DNA of 64,000 nt, from NCBI RefSeq assembly GCF_009827655.1, contig NZ_WTYV01000003.1, positions 1 to 64,000 on the forward strand, read 5' to 3'. The DNA is from Alteraurantiacibacter buctensis. Its GTDB lineage: Bacteria; Pseudomonadota; Alphaproteobacteria; Sphingomonadales; Sphingomonadaceae. Within the stretch, counting starts at the first letter, position 1, and the number at the start of each line of letters is the position of its first letter. The position numbers and the translations under genes are program-made. The notes under the pieces are model-generated. The model was not told where the DNA came from. It did not search any database and saw only the letters and a list, made by a program, of their open reading frames with translations. Positions 16,555-25,235 of this stretch are shown here, one piece after another.

Positions 16555-17628
16555 TTACGAAACTAGGCGAAGGCGTGGCCTTGCGGATGGGACTGGGTAT
16601 AGGCTCTCGACATCCTCAGTCACCAAACCAAACAGTTCCCCCAACTCGTCAACGCTGTACTCCAAATCGTTGAGGTGCGACCGAATGATAGAACGAAGTG
16701 TGGCCGGTTTCTCGACAAGATGTGATGCCTCGACCGGCTCTCGCTTTCGGAAACCGCGCTTCGACATTTCAATCATGTAATACTTGTACATGCGATCAGA
16801 AAGTGATCCGATTTGCCACGCCTTGTAAATCAAGGCTTGCATTGAGGTTCCCCAATACAATTTCAAATCCATGAATTTAGTCAAAGAATGAGGCTCGAAA
16901 TCATTTCTGATATCGCGAGTTGGCATTAGAAACTCTGAGGCAAACCGATTTGCCTCTATTTCCTGCTCTTTGTGGGGGGTCTGGTGGCAAATCAAATGCC
17001 CAATCTCATGCGCCAGACTAAACCGGTATCGATCTTTTGGCTGATTGGAATTGATGTAAACGAGCGGCGGAAGTCCGTCGCATGCATGCTGGCAAAAGCC
17101 ATCAATCAGCTCACTCCCGAAATCGAACGCGATCACAATGATTCCGGCTCGCTCTGCGAGTTTGGTGAGATCATCCACCGGCCCCTTGGGCAACTGCCAA
17201 CGCTGCCGCAGCATCCGTGCAATCTCTTCGATATCACGGCCGCATTCGTCAGGATCAACCACCGGAAGCGGCGGCAGGGTTGGATCCAACTCTACCGATG
17301 CCAACAGGGACTTTAGGTTGAGGCGGAAAATCTCAGCCAACCCGTGAACCGCATCCTGGTCTTTCACGGCAAGCTTCGCCCGCTTCCGATGGTAACTCAC
17401 CATCGGCTCGCGAACGTATGCCGAACGATAAAAGAAGCTCGGTCGGACGCGCAGAGCGGCAGCGAGCTTCTCTACCAGTTCTGGTTGCGGCTGAATGCGA
17501 CCATGCTCCAATTTGGAAAGTGTGCCCTGTGTAATCGCCCCTTCAAGTAGGGCCACTAGCTCAGCCTGCCCTTTGCGCCGGACCTGCCGCGCCAAAGTAA
17601 GCAAAGAGCCATTGAACAGCTTATCCAT
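16555..17628 (-). CDS. XRE regulator fused to ImmA/IrrE metallopeptidase
   Basis: A 357-residue two-domain protein. An N-terminal Cro/XRE helix-turn-helix (about 10-60; [27 protein letters not shown]) is followed by a zinc metallopeptidase of the ImmA/IrrE type with HEIGH at residues 207-211 and the third ligand Glu in [16 protein letters not shown] (about 225). ImmA proteins cleave repressors or antitoxins to trigger mobile-element or stress genes. It overlaps the unknown upstream gene by 8 bases, so the two are translationally coupled and likely form a two-component module. It may control transposon gene expression or form a toxin-antitoxin-like pair; the sequence does not settle this. Confidence 0.88.
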   Translation of the reverse strand: MDKLFNGSLLTLARQVRRKGQAELVALLEGAITQGTLSKLEHGRIQPQPELVEKLAAALRVRPSFFYRSAYVREPMVSYHRKRAKLAVKDQDAVHGLAEIFRLNLKSLLASVELDPTLPPLPVVDPDECGRDIEEIARMLRQRWQLPKGPVDDLTKLAERAGIIVIAFDFGSELIDGFCQHACDGLPPLVYINSNQPKDRYRFSLAHEIGHLICHQTPHKEQEIEANRFASEFLMPTRDIRNDFEPHSLTKFMDLKLYWGTSMQALIYKAWQIGSLSDRMYKYYMIEMSKRGFRKREPVEASHLVEKPATLRSIIRSHLNDLEYSVDELGELFGLVTEDVESLYPVPSARPRLRLVS

Positions 17629-18277
17629 TGGCCTTCCGTTCGTTGCCCTTCACCAGCACACGGATTCCGACTCCTGCATCGTCTCCGTCGAGCGGCAGCG
17701 GGGTCGAAATCCCACGGCCATCATCTTCACCATCATCAAGCGCAATTGCCCACAGCACGTCGCGGTTCGCATCGTTGCAGACCAGATACATTTTGAATTC
17801 GTTAGGGGCGTTTTCAGGGACGCTCCACCCGAAGTAAAGCAGCGTCGCGGCTGGGGCATCAGGGAATAGGTCCGTGGCGTACTCCGGCATTTCGTTGGCA
17901 TCATACTGCTCTGACGCACGGGTCGGACTCACGCCGACGGAAAAGCCTGCCGCCAAACGCTTGACTCGCAAAGCGTAGAGGCTCTCAAGGCCGATAAGCG
18001 TCAACTGGTTCTTCCGGTGAAGGTGGGCACCAGCAGTGCCATCACAGTAATCACGCAGCTTCCGCACGATGATGTCGCGGTACAAGGAAGCGCGGGTGCG
18101 AGATTCCATCAGCGGGGCGACACTGCGACATTCGGACTGGAAGAAAGCGTGAGCCTCGCGCCCAACCTGGGCAAGGCCGGCGAAATGGTGGCCGATCTCG
18201 GCCTCGGCATCAGCAGCACTACGGATCGGCACGCTCAGAATTCCCTGTTGTTCGGGAGGTGCGCTACCACACTTCAA
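17621..18277 (-). CDS. unknown protein coupled to XRE-ImmA
   Basis: I do not recognise a family. The frame encodes 218 residues if read from a TTG at 18277; a GTG at 18232 with an AGGGA site 9 bases upstream is a better start (203 residues). It is soluble with no signal peptide. It has a helical first half (RTRASLYRDIIVRKLRDYC), a strand-rich middle (LTLIGLESLYALRVKRL) and a C-terminal segment TLLYFGWSVPENAPNEFKMYLVCNDANRDVLWAIAL. It overlaps the XRE-ImmA start by 8 bases. Such a conserved coupling suggests it is the protected partner, substrate or effector of the peptidase. Confidence 0.65.
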   Translation of the reverse strand: MKCGSAPPEQQGILSVPIRSAADAEAEIGHHFAGLAQVGREAHAFFQSECRSVAPLMESRTRASLYRDIIVRKLRDYCDGTAGAHLHRKNQLTLIGLESLYALRVKRLAAGFSVGVSPTRASEQYDANEMPEYATDLFPDAPAATLLYFGWSVPENAPNEFKMYLVCNDANRDVLWAIALDDGEDDGRGISTPLPLDGDDAGVGIRVLVKGNERKANG

Positions 18278-18308
18278 CCGCAGATGGAATAGACCTGGAA
18301 TATTTTTT

Positions 18309-18548
18309 TTAAGATTGGACAGGTTTCGACCAACGCTTGGCCGCTGCCTTCCGCGCTATTTCTGCCCGCCGCTCTGGTGACATTGTCGCCGCCCTTGCCT
18401 GACCACCCTTCTTGCCCATAGCCTGCGCAGCCGCGTCTTTCGGCTGGCCCGCCGTGTCAGGTTCATCACCGGTCGCAATGTCGACAATCAGCTTCGCAAG
18501 CTGGTTTGGGTCGCGGGGGCGTTTCGGGCTATCGGTCATAGCGTGCAT
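18309..18548 (-). CDS. small basic KGG-type protein, transposon passenger
   Basis: A 79-residue basic protein with an N-terminal PNQLAKLIVDIATGDEP helix and a C-terminal KKGGQARAATMSPERRAEIARKAAAKRW segment. This GGxARAxxMxxERRxEIAxKAAxxRW pattern recurs in many small bacterial proteins of unknown, possibly nucleic-acid-related, function. It is the first gene after the right inverted repeat and is read leftwards like the rest of the passengers. An alternative start at the fourth residue is possible. Confidence 0.6.
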   Translation of the reverse strand: MHAMTDSPKRPRDPNQLAKLIVDIATGDEPDTAGQPKDAAAQAMGKKGGQARAATMSPERRAEIARKAAAKRWSKPVQS

Positions 18549-18589
18549 ATGGCACCTTACCGCTAAGCATTCCAGTCTGCGTCAAGACG

Positions 18590-18615
18590 GCTGGATTTCA
18601 AACTGACCCACTACC
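18590..18615. repeat. right terminal inverted repeat of the IS1-type transposon
   Basis: The reverse complement starts GGTAGTGGGTCAGTTTGAAA, matching the left end at 23 of 26 positions. The second copy of the 8-bp target duplication, CGATTTTC, follows directly at 18616-18623. Confidence 0.88.
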
Positions 18616-18694
18616 CGATTTTCGGATAGTTTTCTGTGGCAGTCGATCTAGTCTCTCGGTCTAGGGGTTGATTCGGCTGAGTGAACTGGGGGTA

Positions 18695-19396
18695 ATGATG
18701 CTCAAGATCGTAATTGGTGCTGGCTTGTTGATGTGCGCATGTGCGGCTTCCGCTCAGGACGCTCCGCCATTGATGGCCGTCGCTCCTGAAGCAGCGCCCA
18801 GCATTCTCCTTCCGGCCAATTCCGAGATCCTCCTCTCGATGAACGAGGAGGTCACCACGCGCGGGGATCGCTGGAATGAAGGCGACACGTTTGAAATGAG
18901 CGTGGTTCACGATGTCATGGTCGACGGCCTCATCGTCATTCCGCGAGGCAGCCGTGGCATCGGCCGCATCACCTGGCTGACCGACAAGGGCATGTTCGGC
19001 AAATCAGGTAAAATGGATATTGAGCTCGAATACGTCGAAGTGAGGGGCCGGAGGATCGCGGTCAACGGCACCTATCGCCAGGAAGGCGAAGGCAACACTG
19101 TCGCAACTGTCGGAGGCGTCATCCTTGCCGGGCCTTTTGCGGCTTTCATCACGGGCAAGAGCGGCGTCATACCTCGGGGCCGCGAACCCATGGCGCACAC
19201 CGAGCAGGATCTGCCGGTCGCGGTGCCCGCCGGATATGTGCCGAGAAGGGCCGAAGAGCCTCTTACCGCGACTGACCCCAACGCCGGAGCGCAACCGCTT
19301 CAGGCTTCAGTGGCACCCGCCTTGCCTGCTGCAGCGTCTGACGCTTCTCCGGCGCTGGATTCTGAAAGCCGCGTGACGTGCGAGACATGCAACTGA
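18695..19396 (+). CDS. secreted protein of unknown function
   Basis: A 233-residue exported protein: signal peptide MMLKIVIGAGLLMCACAASAQ, a beta-rich domain (LPANSEILLSMNEEVTTRGDRW, DGLIVIPRGSRGIGRITWLTD, GKMDIELEYVEVRGRRIAV), a Gly-rich hydrophobic stretch (VATVGGVILAGPFAAFITG) and an Ala/Pro-rich tail ending with two cysteines (VTCETCN). The pattern is familiar from sphingomonad genomes and mobile elements, but I cannot name a function. The start is set at 18695 or 18698 because GGGGG lies just upstream; the longer frame from 18668 would bury the signal peptide. Confidence 0.6.
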   Translation: MMLKIVIGAGLLMCACAASAQDAPPLMAVAPEAAPSILLPANSEILLSMNEEVTTRGDRWNEGDTFEMSVVHDVMVDGLIVIPRGSRGIGRITWLTDKGMFGKSGKMDIELEYVEVRGRRIAVNGTYRQEGEGNTVATVGGVILAGPFAAFITGKSGVIPRGREPMAHTEQDLPVAVPAGYVPRRAEEPLTATDPNAGAQPLQASVAPALPAAASDASPALDSESRVTCETCN

Positions 19397-19603
19397 TCTG
19401 TCGTAGCGGATGCGGCCGATAGAAGATCGGCAATCCGTAACAGCACATTACCTGAAGGGCTCTTGCGAAGACATAGGCGCTTTCGAGACGTTGCGTGTGC
19501 GACGGTCGCGGTGCGGCCAAACGCGCAACGTTCCAATTCGTTCGCCATCCCAGGATCATTTTGAGGATGCAGAATTCCGGCGGTCTGCACTGTGCCGACA
19601 GAC

Positions 19604-20236
19604 CTACACCGATCGCCCGAACCAGATCACCCGCCCGACAAAGTGCACCTCTGCCGGATCCATGTCATTCCAGGTGGGGTAGGCGGGGTTGTCGCTGGCG
19701 ATAGTGATCAGCCGGCTGCCGGGCGTCATGGCGATCCGCTTGACCATAAGATGGTCATCGGTGCGGATAACATAGATACCGTCTCGTAGCCGTCGGCCAT
19801 TGTCCGAAGCATCGACCAGGACCTCGTCTCCCGCACTCAAGGTCGGCTCCATCGAGTCCCCAGCCACATGGATGATCGACAGGCTTCCCGGCTTTGCCGC
19901 GGTCAGATTGCGTAGCCAACGCTCATCGAACCCGAACCGGGTGTAGGTGTTCTCGCCTGAGGCAATCGCCCCGAACCCGGCCGAGGCCTCGAGGTCGAGG
20001 ATCGGGATCTCTACCATGCCTTCGGTCCCTTCCGGCGAGCCGCCGAGCACCTGCTCCTTCACGCCGAAGAACCTGGCGAGCCGCGTGATGTCCTCGCTTT
20101 CGAGCCGGCGTGGCGAGCCGCGCTTGATGAACTGCTGGATGTAGCTCGGGTTGCGATCAAGCATGCGCGAGACGGCCGCGTAGCCGACTTTCCGCTGGTG
20201 GATAAGGCGATCCAGTTCCTCGCGAACCTGTTCCAT
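19604..20236 (-). CDS. LexA-like S24 repressor with helix-turn-helix
   Basis: A 210-residue phage-type repressor of the CI/LexA group that autocleaves on RecA activation. The N-terminal DNA-binding domain contains VSRMLDRNPSYIQQFIKRG. The C-terminal S24 peptidase has the nucleophile Ser128 in HVAGDSMEPT, the general-base Lys166 in LMVKRIAM and a likely Ala-Gly cleavage site at residues 86-87. It is transcribed divergently from a small helix-turn-helix gene, and two AGGA...TCCT palindromes lie between them. It probably keeps a mobile-element module silent until DNA damage. Confidence 0.9.
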   Translation of the reverse strand: MEQVREELDRLIHQRKVGYAAVSRMLDRNPSYIQQFIKRGSPRRLESEDITRLARFFGVKEQVLGGSPEGTEGMVEIPILDLEASAGFGAIASGENTYTRFGFDERWLRNLTAAKPGSLSIIHVAGDSMEPTLSAGDEVLVDASDNGRRLRDGIYVIRTDDHLMVKRIAMTPGSRLITIASDNPAYPTWNDMDPAEVHFVGRVIWFGRSV

Positions 20237-20262
20237 GTGGTGCGTCCCTTGACGGCTTTTGC

Positions 20263-20294
20263 AGGAAAATTCCTAGACTCAAGGAGGATTTCCT
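20263..20294. promoter_or_regulatory. two candidate repressor operators
   Basis: AGGAAAATTCCT (20263-20274) and AGGAGGATTTCCT (20282-20294) share AGGA/TCCT arms and lie about 20 bp apart in the 102-bp divergent promoter between the S24 repressor and the small helix-turn-helix gene. Confidence 0.5.
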
Positions 20295-20338
20295 ACTACG
20301 AACAAAACAGGAACACAAGCTATTTGCGGATTCGCCCA

Positions 20339-20707
20339 ATGCAAAACCCGACCTTGCTCGACTGGATCGAGAACCACCTGAAAGAGCGTGGGATTTCCGC
20401 AACGCGGTTTGGCCGGTTGGCGGTCGGTGATCCGCGTTTTGTGCTTGACCTGCGCAATGGACGCAGTCCGCGTCGCAAGACGATCGCCAGGCTGGAAACC
20501 TATCTCGCCGGATTGGGTGAAAGTGCGGACCCTGTGGCTGCAGCCAAGGCTCCGGCATCGCTGCCACCCTGTGCAACTGGCCTCAGCAAAACGAGGAATG
20601 GCGATTCAATTCCGGGAGGGATTGCGCTAAACTCGCGCATGGCGGGGCAGGTCGCGCGGGGAGCAAAGGCTGCCCTGCAGGCTGGTGGCGAAGGAGAACG
20701 CGCATGA
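20339..20707 (+). CDS. small helix-turn-helix protein
   Basis: A 122-residue protein with an N-terminal DNA-binding-like segment (TLLDWIENHLKERGISATRFGRLAVGDPRFVLDLRNGR, about 4-42), then SPRRKTIARLETYL, resembling Cro/CI-type helix-turn-helix proteins, and a low-complexity Ala/Gly tail. It is divergent from the S24 repressor and translationally coupled (ATGA) to the next small membrane protein. A Cro-like opposing regulator is a reasonable guess. The ATG at 20339 is the start that leaves the operator region free. Confidence 0.6.
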   Translation: MQNPTLLDWIENHLKERGISATRFGRLAVGDPRFVLDLRNGRSPRRKTIARLETYLAGLGESADPVAAAKAPASLPPCATGLSKTRNGDSIPGGIALNSRMAGQVARGAKAALQAGGEGERA

Positions 20708-20913
20708 CCGATCGAGACGATAGCCAGCTCCCGATGAGCGGGGAGTGGAGCGGCCTGCGCGAGCTTGACCAGGCCATGGCCGACAACCGGCTGACGGCCT
20801 ACACCTGGAAGAAGGCATGGGCCGACCCATGGGGCAAGTTTGGGTTTATTGTGTTCGGATTGCTGTTCACGGCATTCGTCTTGTTTGTGGCGATCTACGA
20901 CGGCCTTATCTGA
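20704..20913 (+). CDS. small single-pass membrane protein
   Basis: A 69-residue protein with a charged N-terminus and one C-terminal membrane segment (FGFIVFGLLFTAFVLFVAIYDGLI). Its start overlaps the stop of the helix-turn-helix gene, and its stop lies 2 bases before the convergent traG end. Function unknown; it may belong to the conjugation-associated gene set. Confidence 0.5.
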   Translation: MTDRDDSQLPMSGEWSGLRELDQAMADNRLTAYTWKKAWADPWGKFGFIVFGLLFTAFVLFVAIYDGLI

Positions 20914-20914
20914 C

Positions 20915-23617
20915 CTACCATTCCTTGACCTCATCGGCAGCTTCGGCCGAGGCGCCACGGGCATTGTTGGTCAGTTCGCGCAGGTGAACGCGCACGGTGC
21001 CGAGCCGCTGGTCGCCCTGCTGCTGCACCCGGTCAACCTCGTCGCCGATTTCGGTCCGCCTGTCGTCTGGATCCGGCAGGCCTTGCGGTACTCCGCCGAT
21101 CCGCTCGGAGCCGCGGACATCGCCCGCGCTGCCGATGCCTGGCCGTGAGACCGGAGGCGCAGAAGGCAAGACCAGCTCTTCGGCAATATCCTCGCGGATT
21201 CGCCCAGAATAGTCCTCAATGAAGCGAGCCTGCAACTGGCGGCCCTGGCCACTCATCTGGAACGCGATGTCGTCAAAGCGCACAGGGCCGTAATAGTCCC
21301 GGTTGGCCTCGATCTCGGCCAAACCCCATTCGCGGTAAGCCTGGCTGAGGTTCAGCGAGCCGGCGGCGCTGGCTCCTTCGTAGAAGCTCGCCTGGCTCTC
21401 GAGCCGGCTCGCCAGTTCTTCCGAACGGCGCGCTTCGACCGAGTAGCTTTGCGCTTCGGTCAGCGAGGTGGTCATACCCGCGGCATTGCTCGATACCAGG
21501 GCTTCCGAGCTCGAGCTGGTCTCGCGCAGGAAGCCCTCACGCGTGCTCGACCAGTTCTGGCTGTCCGAGATCTGGTGCAGCGCACCCAAAAGTCGTGAAC
21601 GATCCTCGGAGGCGATGCCGATATCGCTGTCGGTCCAGCTCTGATTGCGACCGCCACGAAGGCCCAAAGTGCCCCTGACTGGGCCCCGTTCGCCCCTGAG
21701 GCTGATGCCAGCATCACCATTAAGAAACCAGGAAACCGTGATGTCGTCCGCCGCGCGGCGTGACAGGCCGAACTGCTGCTGCAGCGTGCGCGAGGCATTG
21801 TCGATCTCGCTGAAGGCGGTGCCGATGCTGTCGCTCTCCGACGTTCCCGAAACACTGTCGTTTGAGCGGCTCGCCGACCAGGCCTCGCGCAGTTCGTGGA
21901 AGCGGGTGACCGCCGAGCTGGTCGATTGCTGGGCGAGGTTGGCATAGGTCTCGCTCTGGCTGCGGCTTTGCCCGGCAATCGTTGCCAGCCTGCTGCTGAA
22001 ATCCCGCCCCAGCGTGGGTATGAACGGATAGCTCGAGTTTGGCACATGGGCGAACTCGGCCTCGGGGAAAGTCGTGGTCTGCGTGCCGCTGTCGCCGACG
22101 CTGCGCATCTGTCCCGCACCATAGGTCACGCTCGGTGCCAGATTGCCCTGCGCGAACTGGCGCGAGAACACGTTCGAGTTGTCGATATTGGCATTGCCGA
22201 GCGAGACGTTGCCGGTGCTTGCCTCACGCGCCGCCTCCTCGGCCGCGTTCTGGCTGGGATTGAGATAGCTCGTGGCCTGGCCAGAGATCGCCATCGCACC
22301 TTTGGCGACGCCGCCTGCCAAGAATGGCACCGAGGCGACGAGATAGCCAGCAAGAATGCCAATATCCGAGTTGACGTCGCTCATCCCGGTAAAGGTTGCG
22401 AGGCTGAGCCCGGTGCCGTTGGCGGCGGCGGCCACATCGCTCGCGCCCTTGAACATGAGGATCATGTGGAGGATCACGAACAGCGGTCCCCAGGCGGCAA
22501 GGTAGAAGAAGCCGGTGACATAGCCCTTGAGCGCAATGGGTCCGGTGCGTGGCATCAGGAACAGCGGAAACAGCACCGGGAACAAAGCATAGAACACCAC
22601 GGTCAGCACGACGTTGAGGATCGGCACCCACTTCATCGCATTGTGCGCGATCGAGGCATAGGTTCGCTCGGTCTGGATATCGGCGCGGGTCTGGGCAAAG
22701 ACATCGACGCTTGAGGTTCCGCTGGCTCCGGCAAAACCGTGCATCGCCTGGTTCATCGCGTTGATGGTCAGCACTTGGCGGAAGATGGCGCTCGCATCTT
22801 GCGAGACGTCGGTCAGATACTGGTAGGCAACCGGCAGGTCGGCGATCAGCTTGGCGCGGGCGAGGGCGGCAGTCTGGCGCGGATAGAGCTGGCGCCCGGT
22901 GGCCAGCGTCATTGCATCGATCAGCCCCGTCCACTGGCTGTTGAGGGCGCTGTAGGCATCGCGGCAGGTGACGATGGTGGCGGTGACGGTGTCATCGCTT
23001 TGCCGGGTCAGGAACTTCTGCGCGCGCGCCGCGCTGCCCGGCGCGATGGTCGCCCAGATGTCGTCGCTCTCCGCGAGCTCGCGCATCGAATAGCGACCGA
23101 GCAGCAGGTCGTAGAACACACATTGCCGGACATGTTCGTCGAAATTGGCGGCAAATTCGGGATCGGAGATGCGCAAGGACCGCGTCGCCTCGAGCAGGCG
23201 GGCGCCATAGATCATGCCGTTCTTTGAGTAATTGAGATCATCGGGCAGACCGAACACCAGCTCGGCCGAGCGGGTGAGATAGTCGCCCACCTGGCTGGTA
23301 AAGCTCGCCATCAACGCCAGACCCAATGGCACATTGGCAACCGTTGCAGGGGCAAGACCAGGATTGACGCGGTCGGTGACCTGCACGTCCATGCGCGGCA
23401 CCATCAGGCACATGTAGATGAGCGTGGCACCCAAGAACCAGTTGAGCCAGGCGCGCCAGTCCTGGTTGAACGCGAGGACAATGACCGCCAGCGCCATGCC
23501 CATGACCAGGGTCACCTGGATCAGGCTCTTGTAGCCGCCCGCGCCGGTCCAGGCGGCCACGGCATTGAGCACCTGGACCACGTATTCGCCGCCGCCGACC
23601 GTGAAGATCTCGACCAT
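20915..23617 (-). CDS. traG: TraG, F-type mating-pair stabilisation protein
   Basis: A 900-residue inner-membrane protein, close in length to F-plasmid TraG (about 940). The N-terminal half holds several membrane segments (SLIQVTLVMGMALAVIVLAF, VLTVVFYALFPVLFPLFLM, FFYLAAWGPLFVILHMIL) and matches the TraG N-domain needed for pilus assembly. The C-terminal half is Ser/Gln-rich and periplasmic, for mating stabilisation and entry exclusion. It is the last gene of the leftward tra operon, 20 bp after traH. TraG normally works with TraN, which is missing here. Confidence 0.9.
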   Translation of the reverse strand: MVEIFTVGGGEYVVQVLNAVAAWTGAGGYKSLIQVTLVMGMALAVIVLAFNQDWRAWLNWFLGATLIYMCLMVPRMDVQVTDRVNPGLAPATVANVPLGLALMASFTSQVGDYLTRSAELVFGLPDDLNYSKNGMIYGARLLEATRSLRISDPEFAANFDEHVRQCVFYDLLLGRYSMRELAESDDIWATIAPGSAARAQKFLTRQSDDTVTATIVTCRDAYSALNSQWTGLIDAMTLATGRQLYPRQTAALARAKLIADLPVAYQYLTDVSQDASAIFRQVLTINAMNQAMHGFAGASGTSSVDVFAQTRADIQTERTYASIAHNAMKWVPILNVVLTVVFYALFPVLFPLFLMPRTGPIALKGYVTGFFYLAAWGPLFVILHMILMFKGASDVAAAANGTGLSLATFTGMSDVNSDIGILAGYLVASVPFLAGGVAKGAMAISGQATSYLNPSQNAAEEAAREASTGNVSLGNANIDNSNVFSRQFAQGNLAPSVTYGAGQMRSVGDSGTQTTTFPEAEFAHVPNSSYPFIPTLGRDFSSRLATIAGQSRSQSETYANLAQQSTSSAVTRFHELREAWSASRSNDSVSGTSESDSIGTAFSEIDNASRTLQQQFGLSRRAADDITVSWFLNGDAGISLRGERGPVRGTLGLRGGRNQSWTDSDIGIASEDRSRLLGALHQISDSQNWSSTREGFLRETSSSSEALVSSNAAGMTTSLTEAQSYSVEARRSEELASRLESQASFYEGASAAGSLNLSQAYREWGLAEIEANRDYYGPVRFDDIAFQMSGQGRQLQARFIEDYSGRIREDIAEELVLPSAPPVSRPGIGSAGDVRGSERIGGVPQGLPDPDDRRTEIGDEVDRVQQQGDQRLGTVRVHLRELTNNARGASAEAADEVKEW

Positions 23618-23637
23618 GGGATTTAGGTTCCTGACAG

Positions 23638-25086
23638 TTAGGGAGTGATCGAGCGGGACTGGAGCCCGCGCGACCAGTCGAGCGCGGCGGCCATCGAGGG
23701 CGACATCGAGGCGGCGAGCATGTTCTCGATCATGGCGGTCTTCTCGATGATCTGGACGATGGCCGAGACCCGCGCCTGGCCGGTCGCCTGGCGCTGCGCC
23801 AGTTGCCCGCGCACCTCGGCGACCTGTGTGCGCCAGATCGCCAGCTTGGCCTCGTCGGCGGCGATGAAGGTCGCCATCGAGCGCCCGGCTTCCGAGACGA
23901 TCCGCTCGAGCACAGCGTGGAGCAGGTCGATGCTGGCGACCTCAGCGAGCGTCTCGCGGTCGTCGGTCGCCATGCCGCGCCCGAAGGCGGCCTGAACGGT
24001 GAGGATCTTGTAAAGCGGCAGCGAGGCGACCTGGAGCAGTTCAATCTCGCTCGGGCCGATGGCGGTATCGGTGCGAATGGCCTCGACCATATTGGTGATG
24101 AGCGCCCCCACGCGCGGGCGGATCGCCTTGTCGCTCGGCAGGCTGAGCTGCTCGAACGTGGGGTTGAGGCAGAGATCGGGCTCGTCGCAGCGCAGCACGC
24201 GCACGCTCTGGCCTTGCGTCCCGTCGAGAAGCGCGGTGACCAGCGTCGAGGTGGCATCGCCGGCAAACGGCACGAAGCTGCCCGGATCATCGTCGATTGG
24301 CGGGACGTAGATGACCGTGCCGATCAGCGTCATGGCATATTCGGCGAGCTCGCGGTCGAAGGTGCCGCCGGGGCTGAAGAAGGCGCTCTGTTTGAGTACG
24401 TGCCAGGTGTAATTGCGCGGCAAGCCGGGATTGACGTCAGCGAACTCTTCGCCAGCACCGGCAGTGGTCGAGGCGCGCTGGCCCCTGGTGCCGCAGCCGT
24501 GCTTGGCGGCGGCATAGTCGGTGAACACGCCGCTGGCATTGCCGATCGCCTCGCACACCGCCTTGTCGGCGAGGTCGCCCTGCGGCCAGACCCCGCCGAC
24601 CAGCCCTTGCGCCATCTCGCACGAGTTGATCGAGAGATTGTTCATGAGTTGAGCCTTCTGGCTGAACTCCTGCATGATCTTGTTGCACTCGGGGCAAACG
24701 GTGTCGATCGCGAGGCTGAAGGCAAAACCGACCGCGTTGTTGGCGACGGCTTTGAGCATTGCGACCATCTCGCTGGCGTTGATGAACGAGAAGGACCCGG
24801 CAAAGATGTCGATCCCGCCGCATCCGGCGCGCGCGCTCGGCAACTGGAGATTGGCGATGTTGGTCGTCTTCTGCGGAAACCGCGTCCAGACATTGCCCAT
24901 CGAGTAATAGCCTGCCGCCTGGCCTTCGAAGGCGGTGGGGCCAGTGACATTGGCGGCCGCGCCCATGTCGTCCATGAACCGGTCCATGCTGGTGCCGACA
25001 TTGGCGAGGGCGGGCGCGGCCAGGGCCGCGGCGACAAGGCCGGTCAGCCCAAGCGCCAGTGCGGCGCGTGCAATCCTAATAGTCAT
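23638..25086 (-). CDS. traH: TraH, conjugative pilus assembly protein
   Basis: A 482-residue periplasmic/outer-membrane F-pilus assembly protein. A signal peptide (RAALALGLTGLVAAALAAPALA) is followed by the family segments GYYSMGNVWTRFPQ, GCGGIDIFAGSFSFINASEMVAMLKAV and VCPECNKIMQEFSQKAQLMN, with paired cysteines typical of TraH. It starts at 25086, overlapping the stop of the traF remnant by 11 bases, the normal traF-traH coupling. It appears intact. Confidence 0.92.
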   Translation of the reverse strand: MTIRIARAALALGLTGLVAAALAAPALANVGTSMDRFMDDMGAAANVTGPTAFEGQAAGYYSMGNVWTRFPQKTTNIANLQLPSARAGCGGIDIFAGSFSFINASEMVAMLKAVANNAVGFAFSLAIDTVCPECNKIMQEFSQKAQLMNNLSINSCEMAQGLVGGVWPQGDLADKAVCEAIGNASGVFTDYAAAKHGCGTRGQRASTTAGAGEEFADVNPGLPRNYTWHVLKQSAFFSPGGTFDRELAEYAMTLIGTVIYVPPIDDDPGSFVPFAGDATSTLVTALLDGTQGQSVRVLRCDEPDLCLNPTFEQLSLPSDKAIRPRVGALITNMVEAIRTDTAIGPSEIELLQVASLPLYKILTVQAAFGRGMATDDRETLAEVASIDLLHAVLERIVSEAGRSMATFIAADEAKLAIWRTQVAEVRGQLAQRQATGQARVSAIVQIIEKTAMIENMLAASMSPSMAAALDWSRGLQSRSITP

Positions 25087-25235
25087 GTCCGGCTTCCCTT
25101 GAGGTCAGGAGATAGATGCGGTCCTGCAGCTCGTCGGCCGAGAGCACGCCATAGCCGATTGGGATCGGACGATTGGCCACGCTGTCCCACAACACGAGCG
25201 CAGGCGTACGCGGCCGTGCTGGCGTACGCGCGCGG
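25076..25235 (-). pseudogene. traF: C-terminal remnant of traF
   Basis: Reading the frame that ends at TAG 25076-25078 gives PALVLWDSVANRPIPIGYG followed by VLSADELQDRIYLLTSREAG and HDY. This looks like the last 40 or so residues of a thioredoxin-fold TraF, the usual gene before traH. Upstream, near 25235, the reading becomes traW in a different frame. The remnant has no start of its own. The traW, traU, trbC, traN, traF order known from F-type systems explains the join as a deletion running from the end of traW to near the end of traF. Confidence 0.65.

Larger units (their letters stand above)
14807..18615. mobile_element. IS1-type transposon with four passenger genes
   Basis: A 3809-bp element. 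It has 26-bp imperfect terminal inverted repeats (14807-14832 and 18590-18615, 23 of 26 identical, starting GGTAGTGGGTCAGT) and is flanked by an 8-bp direct target duplication, CGATTTTC, at 14799-14806 and 18616-18623. An 8-bp duplication fits the IS1 family (8-9 bp) and also IS1595. Inside, all five genes are on the minus strand: KGG-type small protein, unknown protein, XRE-ImmA protein, IS1-like transposase and NYN protein. The intact ends and exact duplication point to a fairly recent insertion, into intergenic DNA between the MucR gene and a secreted-protein gene. Confidence 0.88.
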
